In this document: piece by piece, positions 34,301-46,221 of the stretch
How the letters are laid out: each line of letters opens with the position of its first letter
How positions within the stretch are numbered: position 1 is the stretch's first letter
Assembly: GCF_009730915.1 (NCBI RefSeq)
Contig: NC_052480.1
Span: forward strand, 4,278,001 to 4,342,000
Length of the DNA: 64,000 bases
Source of the DNA: Dioscorea cayenensis subsp. rotundata
Taxonomy: Eukaryota > Streptophyta > Magnoliopsida > Dioscoreales > Dioscoreaceae
Direction of reading: 5' to 3'
Program-made: the position numbers and the translations under genes
The notes under the pieces: model-generated
Database searches by the model: none
Seen by the model: only the letters and a program-made list of their open reading frames with translations
What the model was told of the DNA's origin: nothing

Positions 34301-35276
34301 AATGATCCATCTTCTCATAAGCTCCACCACCATCATCCACCAATATCATCATCTACATGAATAAACACTTCTTATTTAATTATCATATATATATATAGAC
34401 ATGCACCCAACATATATTAAAATTATAAACAATTACTCTAATCCAGTGTCTTTGATAGTTGTTGGTTCTGCTTTAAAAAAACATGTTTCAAACAAACTAC
34501 CAAATATTTATGGTAGATGCAAACTAAATATTTTATTTAGATTTGATACCACATAAAAAAAATTTAATTAATTAATAGAATAAAAAATCTAAATTTATAT
34601 ATTAAAATTCATATTTTTTTTCAAGTTAATTAATGTAAAACTCTTAGTTATTTTAATAAAACGATTGTTTAATAAAAAAAATTCAATTATGATGCATGAT
34701 GATGCTCATATGAAACTCCCTCAACTCAATCATTTAACATGTATGATGGAATCAAAGGAATATGTGTGTATATACTATATATATTAATTTATGTGGACAA
34801 ACCATATGCTAGAATACACTCCTCGAAAAATTATGGGTTAGGGATGGACACACGTGATGAGCTGAGCCCTACAACGCATGTGCCCTCACTTGCATAAACT
34901 AGTCTCCTTAGTAGGATGAACGTTTTATATAGAGGATTTAATATCAATAACTCAAATAATCTTTGACATATATGTATATATATATATAAATAAATATTTA
35001 TTAAAATTAATATTTAATAATTACTTTTAAAAAAATTACTTTTAGGGGTGTACGTAGAGCATGATTAAATGATTACCACAATGGTGAGACCTCTGAAAGC
35101 ATCCAAAGCTGCCACTCTCTTGCTTTTAGTCTTGAGGCCCTCCTGTGGTGGTGCATCCTCTCCGGCGAGCTTTTCCGGCAACTGCTCCACCTTTTTGCAC
35201 TGTTTTCTTCATCATGATCACCTTCTTCTTCTTCTTTTTCTTCTACTTTGAATAGCCACTTGAATCTCTTTCCCAT
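31303..35276 (-). CDS. Heparan-alpha-glucosaminide N-acetyltransferase-like multipass membrane protein (two apparent 1-bp indels)
   Basis: Thirteen minus-strand exons: 35276-35077, 34352-34215, 33277-33196, 33109-33033, 32945-32826, 32733-32616, 32531-32415, 32325-32234, 32164-32098, 32018-31937, 31850-31759, 31681-31538, 31449-31303. They give about 491 residues. Typical blocks are RVAALDAFRGLTIV, DHSPWNGCTLADFVMPFFLF, GGYSHAPDDL, CGILQ-like GILQRIALVYF, YVPDWSYVFHLPG, CGVRGSLGPACNAVGYVDR, APFEPEGF, GVHYGHVLIHFK and HSERLGTLLYVIFAEI. The family transfers acetyl groups across membranes in animals; the plant role is not established. Exon 1 opens in one frame (MGKRFKWLF, Glu-rich) but continues in another, and one extra A in the A5 run at 35192-35196 joins them. 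Exon 5 has an extra base in the run at 32849-32851, after GKFAI and before DAYRWQW. The indels compensate in total length. The protein is otherwise well conserved, so assembly error is the simplest reading. Confidence 0.82.
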
Positions 35277-36934
35277 CTTTGCTTTCCATATTAATCCTAT
35301 GCTATCTATGTATGCCTCTAGCTAGCTGAGTACTCTTATTGAGTTTGAATGTTCTTTTCTCTACGAAACTTGGCTTCCTTTTTAAGATGAGAAAGAATCA
35401 ATATTATAAGACAAAGAATTAAATTAAATTAAATTAATAATTTAAATTATTATTTAATTATTATTTTGTGGGTTTTATTAGAGTTCATGAGAGCCAAGAG
35501 AAAGTGAATGATGGACGGCCGTGTGAGATGGGGCACAATGGACGTAAGCGTTGGAGAATGGAAGAAGAGTTGCTTATTAATCATTTGATTTTTTATTGTT
35601 TATTTATTGTTGTTGTGAAAGAGGGATTTTTTATTTGAAAATATTTTATTCTTATTTAAGAAATTTTGGTTTGGTTATATCTGTAGTTTTAAAATAATAT
35701 GTATTTAAAAAAAAATTGTGTTATACATTACATACTAAAACTTTCTTTATTTTTCATGTAAAATAATTATGAGAATTTAAATTTTAAATTGATTTTATAG
35801 ATTTTTATTTTATAAAAATGACAAACATTGTATACATTAAAAATATGTGCTCATGGACCGAAAATCGATCATTCAATCCATAAAACCTCACTTGGATACA
35901 CAGAATTTAAGTAGGATTTTATAGATACTATGTTGGCACTAGAAAATTAATGAAAGGGTTATTAAGCTTATATATATATATATATTATTCCATTTTTGGA
36001 ATAATTCTAGTTATTAGGACAAGAACTAGAAACCATTTTATAAGAAACAGTAAGATAACTCCAACAGGACATAATATGAGTGCGCAAAAACAAAGGTCAT
36101 GTATTTGAAATCAAAAAATATAAATATCTTTCAAAGGTGTGCATGTAGAATATAACAAAATTCAAACTTAATCCTATTTTTTCCCCAATTTTTTATATAC
36201 TTGAATATAAATATTACATGTATAGTAATTCCAATCTTTCAAAAAAAAAAGAAAAAAAAACACCACAAGATGAATGATAATGCAAATTTTAATAAATTAT
36301 TAATTCAAATTAAGAAACTAAAACTGATATTATTAATCATTAATACATATATTTTTCTTCGCACTTAAAGGATTAGTGAAACGTCTGACCTACTTAAATG
36401 GATAACAAAGGTCCAAAGGATTATGTCTTGTCTAAGTATATACTTACACACAATATCAAGAATATTTTATAATTTTTATAAAGCAAGTAGTACATAGAAA
36501 TCTAAAAATAAACCAGAAGAAATTTACAAATTTGCCTAGATTTATTTTTTTCACAAAAACATCCCAAGTTATACAACTAGAAATTTCACACATGCTATAC
36601 ATCCATACAAAATATTAACCAATTCCAAAGACCAAATTTCTCATGACATACTCAAAATTGAAGAAATTACTATTATTTTTCAAAACATGACTCTAAACAT
36701 CATGATAAAAAGACATCAATTCTCAGTAACATATCAGAAAAAATAAGAAGACAACTTCTATAAACAGATATATTTCAGAAAAAAGTTATGTATATCTATG
36801 ACTTCAGAATTCAAAGAGCAAATAACAGCAATCTTCAATCAGATACCTGAAACAGTAAGCATAAACTATCAGTTAAAAAGCCGAAAAAGGTTAAATCTCA
36901 ACAACGAGTGTCATGCAGTAGTTTTTACCATGTT
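35277..36934. other. Intergenic region, HGSNAT-like promoter and PUR4 3' flank
   Basis: AT-rich, with short TA runs near 34970-34990 and 35970-35985. The part next to 35277 is the probable promoter of the HGSNAT-like gene. No other gene recognised. Confidence 0.6.
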
Positions 36935-39900
36935 TCAAGAGCACCATTCTCTTGCATTCTGAAACATTCTTAACCAAGGACTAGGCCCTTTCTGATCAAC
37001 TTCCCATTCTTCTGGATACCATGGAAATTGCCACATCATGAAGCATCGTTCCGGGTGCGGCATCATCGCAAGATGCCGTCCATCAAGAGAACAAAGAGCT
37101 GCAATGCCGAGCGGCGAGCCATTTGGATTGAAAGGATAGAGTTCGGTCACACTCCCGGTGTCATCGCAGTATCGAACAAGTGCTAAATCAGACTTCAGAA
37201 TACGATTTAGGACTTCATCGTCAGGAAAGAATGCTCTCCCTTCACCGTGAGCAGACCAAACACCCAATGTACTACCTTGCATTCCCTTGAACATAATAGC
37301 CGAAGATTCTCCGATCTGCACACTGGTGAAGCGACATTCAAAACGACCTAATTCATTGTGAATGAATCTCGGTTGCGATGTGTCTCCACCAGCACCTAAA
37401 GAACCACCGACTTCAGCCCCCGGTACCCATCCAAGAAGCGCCATGAGCTAACACCCGTTGCAAACATCGAGACTGAAAGTATCAAGCCTGTTGTAGAACT
37501 TTTGGAACTGCTGTAGTAAAGGCTGGTTGAACCTTATTGATGCAGACCAACCTTTTGCTGAATCCAATACATCGGCATAACTAAATCCTCCAACGAAGAT
37601 GATTCCACGGAAGTTATCCAATGTAATTTTACCACTCAAGAGGTCAGACATTGTGATGTCCCACGGTTCAAACCCTGTAGCATAGCATGCTGCGGACATT
37701 TCTCTATCTCCATTGCTCCCTTCCTCGCGAATAATAGCTACTTTAGGCTTCAAAGTAGCAGACATAAATACCTCATCAGTAAATTTTGGTGTAAAGGAGA
37801 GTTCCCACAGTGGAGTGTGCCTGCTCTTCAAACCTTTCTTCTCCAGTTCTACACAGGAAGCTAACCTTTGAAATCCCTCCAAATGGAAACTAGTTTCTTC
37901 CCACAAATCCCTGAGATGAGGCATTTCTTCCTTCAATTGAACTGCATCGTAAACTGATAAGTCAATCATCTGTGATGCAGTAACATTGCCGATGATCTCA
38001 CTAGAAACACCAGCAGCTTCCAGCTTTTGTTTGACCACATCTACATTCTTCGAGCTAACCTCAATAACAAGACCAAAGCTCAGGTTCAGTTCCACTCCAC
38101 AGTTCCCAGCAATTGCCATTTCAAGAATACAGACTAAGAACCCGCCATCACTGATATCATGACCAGCAGAGATCAATTTTTCACCCAATAGTTCTTGAAC
38201 AACATTGAAAACCTTCTTCAGGTAAGAAACATCATCAAGGTCAGGGCAATCATTTCCAATTTGGTCAAATGACTGCAGAAGAGCAGAACCACCTAATCGT
38301 CGTCTTCCTTTTGCCAGATCAATATGCAATAGAACACCATTATCTCCCAGCTTCAAGTCTGGAGTCACTGTCAATGTTATGTCAGGACAAGTAACATAGG
38401 CACTGATAACAAGATTTCCGGGAGCCTTGACAACCTGACCACCAGCGTGAGTTGTCATAGAGAGACTGTCTTTTCCCCCATCTATCACTATGCCCAGCTC
38501 AATCATAGCTTCTGAAAGGGCTGTAGCAGCATCATACATAGCTACTCCCTCCCCGTCAAGCTTTGCTGCATACATCCAGTTACCACTCGCTTTGACATCA
38601 CCAAGAGATGTAACTTTAGCCCAAACAAGATTGGTTAATGCTTCACCAACTGCAAGTCGCGCCATAGATTTTGGATTTATAAGACCTTTGATAGGCTGCT
38701 CTCTAATGGCACAAGCGCCACCTATCAGATCAGTGTATGTCTGAGCGATAACAGATACATCAGCAAGCGGAATTTGTAAGGGTCCAACTGTCTGTTGCTG
38801 AGCCACAAGCCCTGTTACACATCTGTCAACTTTTGTTGTCAAGAAGCGTTTTAAGCAAACTGAAGGAACCCTCAAAACCCGCTTCAGTGAGTGTATTAAC
38901 GTGGTCCCAGGGGCAATGTCAACAGGCTCCAGAACTGGTGGCGTGCATTTAAATTGAAAGCATTTCTGAGGCATGTCACCAAGTACCTTTTCAAGTTCAA
39001 GATCCACAACTGAAGGCGGAACAGGGAGTCCACTAGATTGGCATTGTTCAATAGCTGAGCTATCTACTAGTACAACTCGTCCGCTGCCACTGATTATTCC
39101 CAATAACTTCCATAGATACTCTTTCTCTTTCACATATGTTTTGCAGCAAGCTATGACTTTCAGGTTTCACCAAGAGAGCATCCTGTTCCTGATACTCAGC
39201 ACCCCAAATTTCTAGTACTGATAATGTATGATCACCAACTACTATAGCTCGGATGTCAATTTCAGCACCTTCGGGATAAATAATCTCCTTGACTACATTA
39301 CAATTACCACCAGCACCTTGATCATGAATGCTGATGATTGGGTTGCTTTCTCCCATTTCAGCACATGCACGGATGACACGATACAGTTTCTGTGCCATCT
39401 CAGCATCTCCACGTTGGACAGCATTGAAATCTAAATCTTCATCATTTTGCCCACTAACCATGCTTGAAGCAGCACCACCACCCATTCCGATTCGATATGC
39501 CGGACCTCCAATTTTCACAACCAGCATTCCTATTTCTAGCTCACCTTTTGATATATGAGAGTGATCAATCTGCCCAATACCTGCACTGAACATAATTGGT
39601 TTCAACCATTCACGCCTTTCTCCATTAGACAGTTTCATTCCAAATGTTCTTGTAAAATCTTGGATTAAAGGTTCTCCAAATTTGTTCCCAATAGTCTGAT
39701 GCCCCATTACTTGCATCAATCAAGATTTGCAGAGGAGAAGCCAAGTTGGATGGATACACCAAATATGGATCTTCCCAAGGAGCATATGAACCTTCAATAA
39801 GAAGGCTGCCAACACAATAGCCAGTTGTTGAAGCAACAACAAAGGATCCTTTACCCGTCGCATGTGTGTCCCTAATGCAACCCCTGGCACCAGTTTCTGC

Positions 39901-41162
39901 ACCAGGATAAGGAGCAACAGCACACGGAAAATTATGTGTTTCAGCAGTAAATAAAATATCAAGGTCACGTATTATTCTGCATAAAGGAGATGTGGAGCCA
40001 GGTGATGTCGGGCGTAATGAATTGACAGGGAAACCCTTAATAGCACTTGAATTGTCCTTGAAACAAATAACAAAGTTGTTTGGATTTGCCCTCAAAGTGC
40101 TCTTAACAATCTGCATGAGAGTCATATCCATCTGCTGCCTATCTATAACAAGCTTTCCATTGAAAAACCAATGCATGCTATGCTCACTATTTGACTGAGC
40201 AATATCAAAGAGTTCAACTGTTGTTGGGTTACGCTTTATATCATCTTTAAATTGGCTTGTGTAGTACTGAATGTCATGCTCATCAAATGCAAGACCCATT
40301 TTCATATTAATATCCTCCAGAGCCTCCCTTCCATGTTCAATGACCGGAACAAAACTAACTGCTTCTGGAACAATGGTCGAGCTAAATGATGTGAGCTTCT
40401 TGGGATAAACACACTCCGTCATCCTATCATGAACAATTGATGCAAACTCATTAATTTGGTTGTCCTCCAGTGGATTGCTTCCAGCCCGTAGGTACAGAAG
40501 GTATCTTCTTGATCTCTCCATCCTGGTTACCTCTGTTAGCGTGCATGCTTGGCAAATAGACAAAGCATTTGCTGACCAAGCTGTGGTGAAAGACATGCGT
40601 GGTCCAACCTCAATCAATACAGTAGGCATGGCTTGGTGGATCTCTTTCTCAAGAAAACTTTTTGACTGCAAATTTTCTGGCTCAAATGTCTCCTTCAGAA
40701 GCCACTTCAGTATGTCTATTTTTTCTGTGGACAACTCAGATTTAAGTCCAATATTAAAGCATTGCTCAGTTTTTAAACCAATAATATTGCTAGAAATTTT
40801 TTGCTGGATCTTCTTAAGAAGTTCAACAGTTGCACTTTCTTGAATTAGTGGATAGCGGAAGAAGTGGATAATATCATGATACTGTTTTCAGTACATCAGA
40901 TTCTCCACCGACTGAAATCTCTGTGTCACTTGAAACCACGGCTTTTGGGTTGGACTTTATTGGAAACAGAAGAAATTCTTCTATCAGGAACGACTTTCAA
41001 ACTTCTGTGACATATGGTACTTCGAAATACATGGCACCTTCTTATACTAGATAGTCTATCCAGAAACAGACTTTGTCTTCTTGGTCCCTGGGAAAAAATT
41101 CCAATAACCAATAAAACTTCTAAATATGTTGGCAAAATGAAGATTGAGTATAAAAACTCCAT
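36935..41162 (-). pseudogene. PUR4: Phosphoribosylformylglycinamidine synthase (FGAM synthase, PUR4/PurL type) pseudogene
   Basis: A nearly intronless minus-strand copy of the ~1,400-residue organellar enzyme of step 4 of purine synthesis. Blocks appear in the expected order. A basic, Ser/Arg-rich transit-peptide-like stretch lies at 41100-40930. It is followed by the N-terminal region (HFFRYPLIQES), SNSEHSMHWFFNGK, FTAETHNFPCAVAPYPG, SIHDQGAGGNCNVVKEI, LTTKVDRCVTGLVAQQQ, GGKDSLSM, SAGHDISDGG and the C-terminal amidotransferase to 36935. Breaks: frame changes near 40940, 40885, 39690 and 39095, and CAG to TAG at 37448-37450. The TAG falls directly after the nucleophile motif, which itself reads LDVCNGC instead of LGVCNGC. 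Conserved SEHSRHWF reads SEHSMHWF, and GAGGRIRD reads GARGCIRD. About 14 residues are missing before LVIEVSS. Indels alone could be assembly error, but the nonsense codon and motif changes point to a dead copy. Confidence 0.88.
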
Positions 41163-42380
41163 TCCCTATAAAAGAAAACAAAATGACCACCAGATCAACT
41201 ATTACCTACAATTGACAGGAGTTTGTAATCGAACCCTCTCTTAAGGTCGCCATTAGGTCACTGTTGTAAAGGGTAGGACATAAAGTCAGCACTAGCATTC
41301 TAAAAATGGAGAATGTTTCAACTGAAGGAGAACACATTGATAACTTATCAGCTTGCCACATAGAAAAACATGAAACAAAAGATCAGGTCATTAAATCTTC
41401 TTCTATGATTCACATAGATCCAAGGGGAGCTGAGATCACTTTAAGCGATATATTTTCAGATATCGATACAAAATAAGCTAGAGCAAGAACAAAGCCAAAT
41501 AATATGTTAAGTTGCATTGTACACAACAAAAGCACAAAAGCACATTGCAGATTTATAAGCAAATCTCAAGTCCAGACAGAGAGATGGATGATTCCCAGGT
41601 AACACATATGTGCCGAAACAGATATTAATATACGCCACACAATAGTACAAGAAATCAATTGGCAATCAAGTAGGGCAATAGACATAGAAAAGTAACTCTT
41701 AGAGGCAAAAAACTGGCATAAATTAGTGGTTTCAATGAATTAATAGAACTATATTCTACTGAAAACATAATGAAGTTCAAGTTTTGCTTCACATAATCAA
41801 AACACACACACAGAATACAATTGAAAAGACAAAACAACTACTTTCCAAACCATAAATCCTAACCACAAACACTCAAAAACATCCTCACTAAAAAGCTCTA
41901 GAGAATCAAGATGAAAAAGAAACACATCTTTATAAGGAGAAAAAGAGAAATTAGAATTCAAAAGCCCACACACCTCCAATCACAACATGCTCATAAGTCT
42001 TCAACAATGAAATACATAAAACATACACTTCTGGCAAAACATCTCAACAGTAATCAAATAAGAACAGAATTCAATGAAATAAAATACTGAAAATATAGGG
42101 AAAAATGCACAAAAAATGGGGGATGTGATGGAGGTGAACCTTGGTTAAGGCTTTTGATTGAACAGCTGGTGTGCGCGGTGGAGAGGGCAATGGGGGAATG
42201 AGGGAGAGGAGGAGAGGAGAGGAGAGGAGAGGAGAAGAGCGAAGAGGAAATGAGGAGATTACGGCGCTATAGAGGCACCATCCATAGTCACTGACCACAT
42301 TAAACCCTGTGAGGCCGACTTGGCCGGCTCAATCCACTGACTCACTGAGTCACTGGTTGTCTTGACTCACCACCGGCCTA

Positions 42381-42414
<34 letters not shown>
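41163..42414. other. Upstream region of the PUR4 copy and (ATT)n run
   Basis: No intact gene. On the minus strand 42290-42140 is CT-rich and ends AACCAAG/GTTCACC, a possible 5' UTR exon and donor of the PUR4 copy. The matching acceptor could be TTTTCCCAG near 41092. 42381-42414 is an ATT microsatellite that forms the left flank of the element at 42415. Confidence 0.4.
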
Positions 42415-45400
42415 GTGGAAATTGCCAAAAACACCCTGTAAGTTTGCAATATTACCAAAAACACCCCGATAGTTTTGCACTCCCCAAAAACCCCTTCCTT
42501 TTGAATACAATGATTTTTTAAACCCCTCAAACATCTAACGGTGATTGATAGAGTTAATTTGGAATTTTTTGACCTAAAATTGTCTCCTCATGGAAGTTGT
42601 GGCAAGTGCGACGAGGGTTTGACTATAATGCCCTAGAGTGCAAATGAGTTTCATTTAAAAACGAAGCTTTCTATTTAAAAATACTGAGATATGAGGCTCG
42701 CTTTAAAAACGAGTTTCATGTTTAAAAATGAAGTTTTTGTTTAAAAACGAGTTTTTTTGTTTAAGAAAATGAGTTTTCCTGCTTAAGAAATGAGGTTTCG
42801 TTTAAAAAAATGAGTGCCTCGGTTTAAGAAATGAGTTTTTCTGCTTTAAGAAACGAGGTTTTTGTTTAAAAATGAGGTCTATGTTTAAGAAATGAGTTTT
42901 TGTGGTGTATTTATCACCCCCAAAATCTCTTTATCATAGCTTACTGGGCCAGATGAGACAAAGCATGCGCTCACAATCACAACACGCTGCAGATGAAAAA
43001 TGGGATTTCAAACCCTAGAATTTTGATCTCCACCCTCGATCTAGATCTCGATCTTGCGCAGAGAAAAGGCGCAGACCTTTCGACGCCCTCGCTCGACGAC
43101 GAGGGAGCACGCGTGCTCTCCCGAGGTCCCACTCTACGTAAGAAGACGAAAGAGATGAGGTCGCATGCGTGGGAAGACGATGAAGACGAAGACGGCGAGA
43201 TCGAACCCTCATCGCGCCGCTTCCTCCCTCCGTTCCCTCGCCACCGACTTAGGCACCATGGATCCAAAACCCCTGAATGATCCCTAACCCTAACCCTATT
43301 GCTATCCATGTCATGCGGCCTCCGCAATCGAGAATGGTTCCATTCAAGTTCACTCGCCTTATCCGACGCTCGCCATCAAGACCTCACCACTCCGACCGCC
43401 GAGGAACGTCACCAACCGGATCGCCAACGCCGACAAAGATTTCTCCTTTAACACCCCACACGAGCAGCCACCTTTCGAGATCGCTCGCCCGATCCGGAGC
43501 TCGAAAGACTCAGCTGCTATGCGAGATCACCGACGATGAGATACTCAATGTCACTACTCAACGAGGTTTCTGCTTAAAAAATGAGGTCTCTGCTTTAAAA
43601 ATAAAGCTCTCTCGCTTAAGAAATGAGTTCTCTGCTTATACGCTTGTTTGTCTTTGTTTAACTATCGATGTTTCGCTTTAATATATTGCGCTTACGCTTT
43701 AAAAAAAGTGCTTAAATATCGCTGTTTCTATTTAAATATGTACGAGCTGCAACCTTTCGACGCCTTCGCTCGACGACGAGGAGCATGCGGTCTTCCCCGA
43801 GGTCGATCGACGTAAGAAGATGAAAGAGATGAGGTCGACGGCTGTGGAAGACGATGAAGACGAAGACGGCGAGATCGAACCCTCACTCGACGCCGCTTCC
43901 TCCCTCCGCTCTCGCACACCGACTTAGGCACCATGGATCCAAACCCCGAATGATCCCTAACCCCTAACCCTATTGCTATCCATGTCATGCGGTCTCCGCA
44001 ATCGAGAATGGTTCCATTCAAGTTCACCCTGCCTTATCCGAGCGTCGCTATCAAGACCTCACCACTCCGACCGCCGAGGAACGCCACCAACCGGATCGCC
44101 AACGCCGACAAAGATTTCTCCTTTAACACCCCACCAGCGAGAGCCACCTTCGAGATCGCCGCCGGATCTGGAGCTCGAAAGACTCAAGCGTTTCATACGA
44201 GATCGCTGACGATGAGATACTCAATGCCACTACTCAAACGAGGTTTCGCTTTAAAAATGAGGTCTCTGCTTTAAAAAAATAAGCCTCTGCTTTAAGAAAT
44301 GAGTTCTCTGCTTTATACGCTTGTTTGTCTTTGTTTAACTATCGATGTTTCGCTTTAATATATTGCGCTTACGCTTTAAAAAGTGCTTAAATATCGTTGT
44401 TTCTATTTAAATATGCACGAGTGCAACCTTTCGATGCCTTCGCTCGACGACGAGAGCATCGCGGTCTTCCCCGAGGTCGACGACGAAGAAGATGAAAAGA
44501 GATGAGGTCGACGACCGTGGAAGACGACGAAGACGAAGACGGCGAGATCGAACCCTCATCGGCTACCGCTTCCTCCCTCCGCTCCCTCGCACCGACTTAG
44601 GCACCATGGATCCAAACCCCTGAATGATCCCCTAACCCTAACCCTATTGCTATCCATGTCGCGGTCTCCGCAATGAGAATGGTTCCATTCAAGTTCACCT
44701 GCCTTATCCGACGTCGCTCATCAAGACCTCACCACTCCGACCGCCGAGGAACGTCACCAACCGGATCGCCAACGCCGACAAAAGATTTCTCCTTTAACAC
44801 CCCACACGAGCGAGGCCACCTTCGAGATCGCTCGCCCGGATCTCGGAGCTCAGCGACTCAGCTGCTTTCGCGAGATCGGACGGCATGAGATACTCAAACG
44901 TCACTACTCAACGAGGGTTTCTGCTTAAAAAAATGAGGTCTCGCTTTAAAAAAATAAGCCTCTGCTTTAAGAAATGAGTTCTCGCTTTATACGCTTGTTT
45001 GTCTTTGTTTAACTATCGATGTTTCGCTTTAATATATCGCGCTTTACGCTTTAAAAAAAGTGCTTAAATATCGTTGTTTCTATTTAAATATGTACGAGTG
45101 CAACCTTTCGATGCCTTCGCCGACTGACGAGGAGCATGCGGTCTTCCCCGAGGTCGACTGACGAAGAAGATGAAAGAGATGAGGGCTCGACTAGCTGTGG
45201 AAGACGATGAAGACGAAGACGAAGACGGCGAGATCGAACCCCTACGTCAGCACCGCTTCCTCCCTCCGCTTCCGCTATCGACTTAGGCACCATGGATCCA
45301 AACCCCGGAATGATCCCTAACCCTAACCCTATTGCTATCCATGTTGCGGTCTCCGCAATGAGAATAGTTCCCATTCAAGTTCAGACTCGCCTTATCCGAC

Positions 45401-46180
45401 GTCGCCACCAAGACCTCACCACTCCGACCGCCGAGGAACGTCACCAACCGGATCGCCAACGCCGACAAAGATTTCTCCTTTAACACCCCCACACGAGCGA
45501 GGCCACCTCGAGATCACTCGCCCGGATCCGGAGCTCAAGACTCAGCGTTCGCGCGAGATCGCGACGATGAGATACTCAATGTCACTACTCAATGAGGTTT
45601 CGTTTAAAAATGAGGTCTCTGCTTTAAAAATAAGCTCTCGTTTAAGAAATGAGTTCTCGTTATATGCTTGTTTGTCTTTGTTTAACTATCGATGTTTTCA
45701 TCTTAATATATTGCGTTTACGTTTAAAAAAAGTGCTTAAATATCGTTGTTTCTATTGAAATATGTACGAGTGGCCAAGATTAATTGGTTTTTTTATATCC
45801 GGGATTAATTTATCACGTAAATATTTGTTTTTTCTGTTTAAATATTAATGTTTTTTTGTTTAAAAAAATGAGTTTTATGTTTAAAAATGAGGTTTCTGTT
45901 TAAAAATGAGTTTTCTGCTTTAAGAAATGAACTCTGTTTAAGAAATGAGTTCTATTTAAAAAATGAGACTCTCTGTTTAAGAAATGAGTACATGCAAAAA
46001 GGAATCGAAAAAGAATGAAAAAAATGTATGCAAAAAGGTTTAAGAGCGATGATGGAATTTCATAATCGCAGGGGTAAAAAGGAAGTGAAACAATAAAGGA
46101 AGGGTTGTCGAGGTATGCAAAACTCACAGGGGCTGTTTGGGAAGTTTTGAAATTATCGAGGGATAAACAGTAATTTTCCC
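42415..46180 (+). mobile_element. Non-autonomous long-TIR element with tandemly repeated host-like cargo, inserted in a TTA microsatellite
   Basis: The left end (42417-42502) and the reverse complement of the right end (46094-46180) align over about 85 bp. Shared blocks include GGAAA-TT, AGTTTTGCA-x-x-CC and CCCTTCCTTT, giving a long imperfect terminal inverted repeat. Both outer flanks are ATT/TTA runs (42381-42414 and 46181-46199), so the exact target duplication is hidden. Inside each end lie short AT-rich repeats (TTTAAGAAATGAG type). The centre is GC-rich, in sharp contrast, and made of four ~676-bp tandem units. Long TIRs plus host-like cargo suggest a Pack-MULE-like element, but other classes are possible. 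No transposase is present. A relative starts at 63128. Confidence 0.65.
43075..45776. repeat. Four tandem ~676-bp units, GC-rich cargo
   Basis: The anchor ACCTTTCGA recurs at about 43075, 43752, 44426 and 45103 (spacing 674-677). The array ends near 45776. Each unit has four parts in order: an acidic-coding-like part (GACGACGAGG, then GAAGACGATGAAGACGAAGACGGCGAGATCGA); CACCATGGATCC followed by CCCTAACCCTAACCCTATTG; a part with ACCTCACCACTCCGACCGCC; and an AT-rich tail with CTTTGTTTAACTATCGATG. Copies differ by many small indels, and no frame stays open through all of them. Confidence 0.92.
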
Positions 46181-46221
46181 TTATTATTATTATTATTATA
46201 AGAGAAAATGATTTAAGCTAG

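Noticed and set aside
35069..35276. 60-residue plus-strand frame with a Leu/His-rich end
   Set aside because: It is the complement of the Glu-rich first exon of the HGSNAT-like gene.
38490..39558. Plus-strand open frames opposite PUR4
   Set aside because: They are antisense shadows of the conserved minus-strand coding sequence.
42071..42298. Minus-strand 75-residue Ser/Pro/Leu-rich frame as a transit peptide
   Set aside because: It is CT-rich 5' UTR-like sequence. A transit-like stretch joined to PUR4 lies instead at 40930-41100.
42977..45492. Many 60-130-residue open frames on both strands of the GC-rich cargo array
   Set aside because: They repeat with the 676-bp units, break at unit-specific indels and occur in several frames at once. 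They are better explained by GC-rich repeats than by separate genes.
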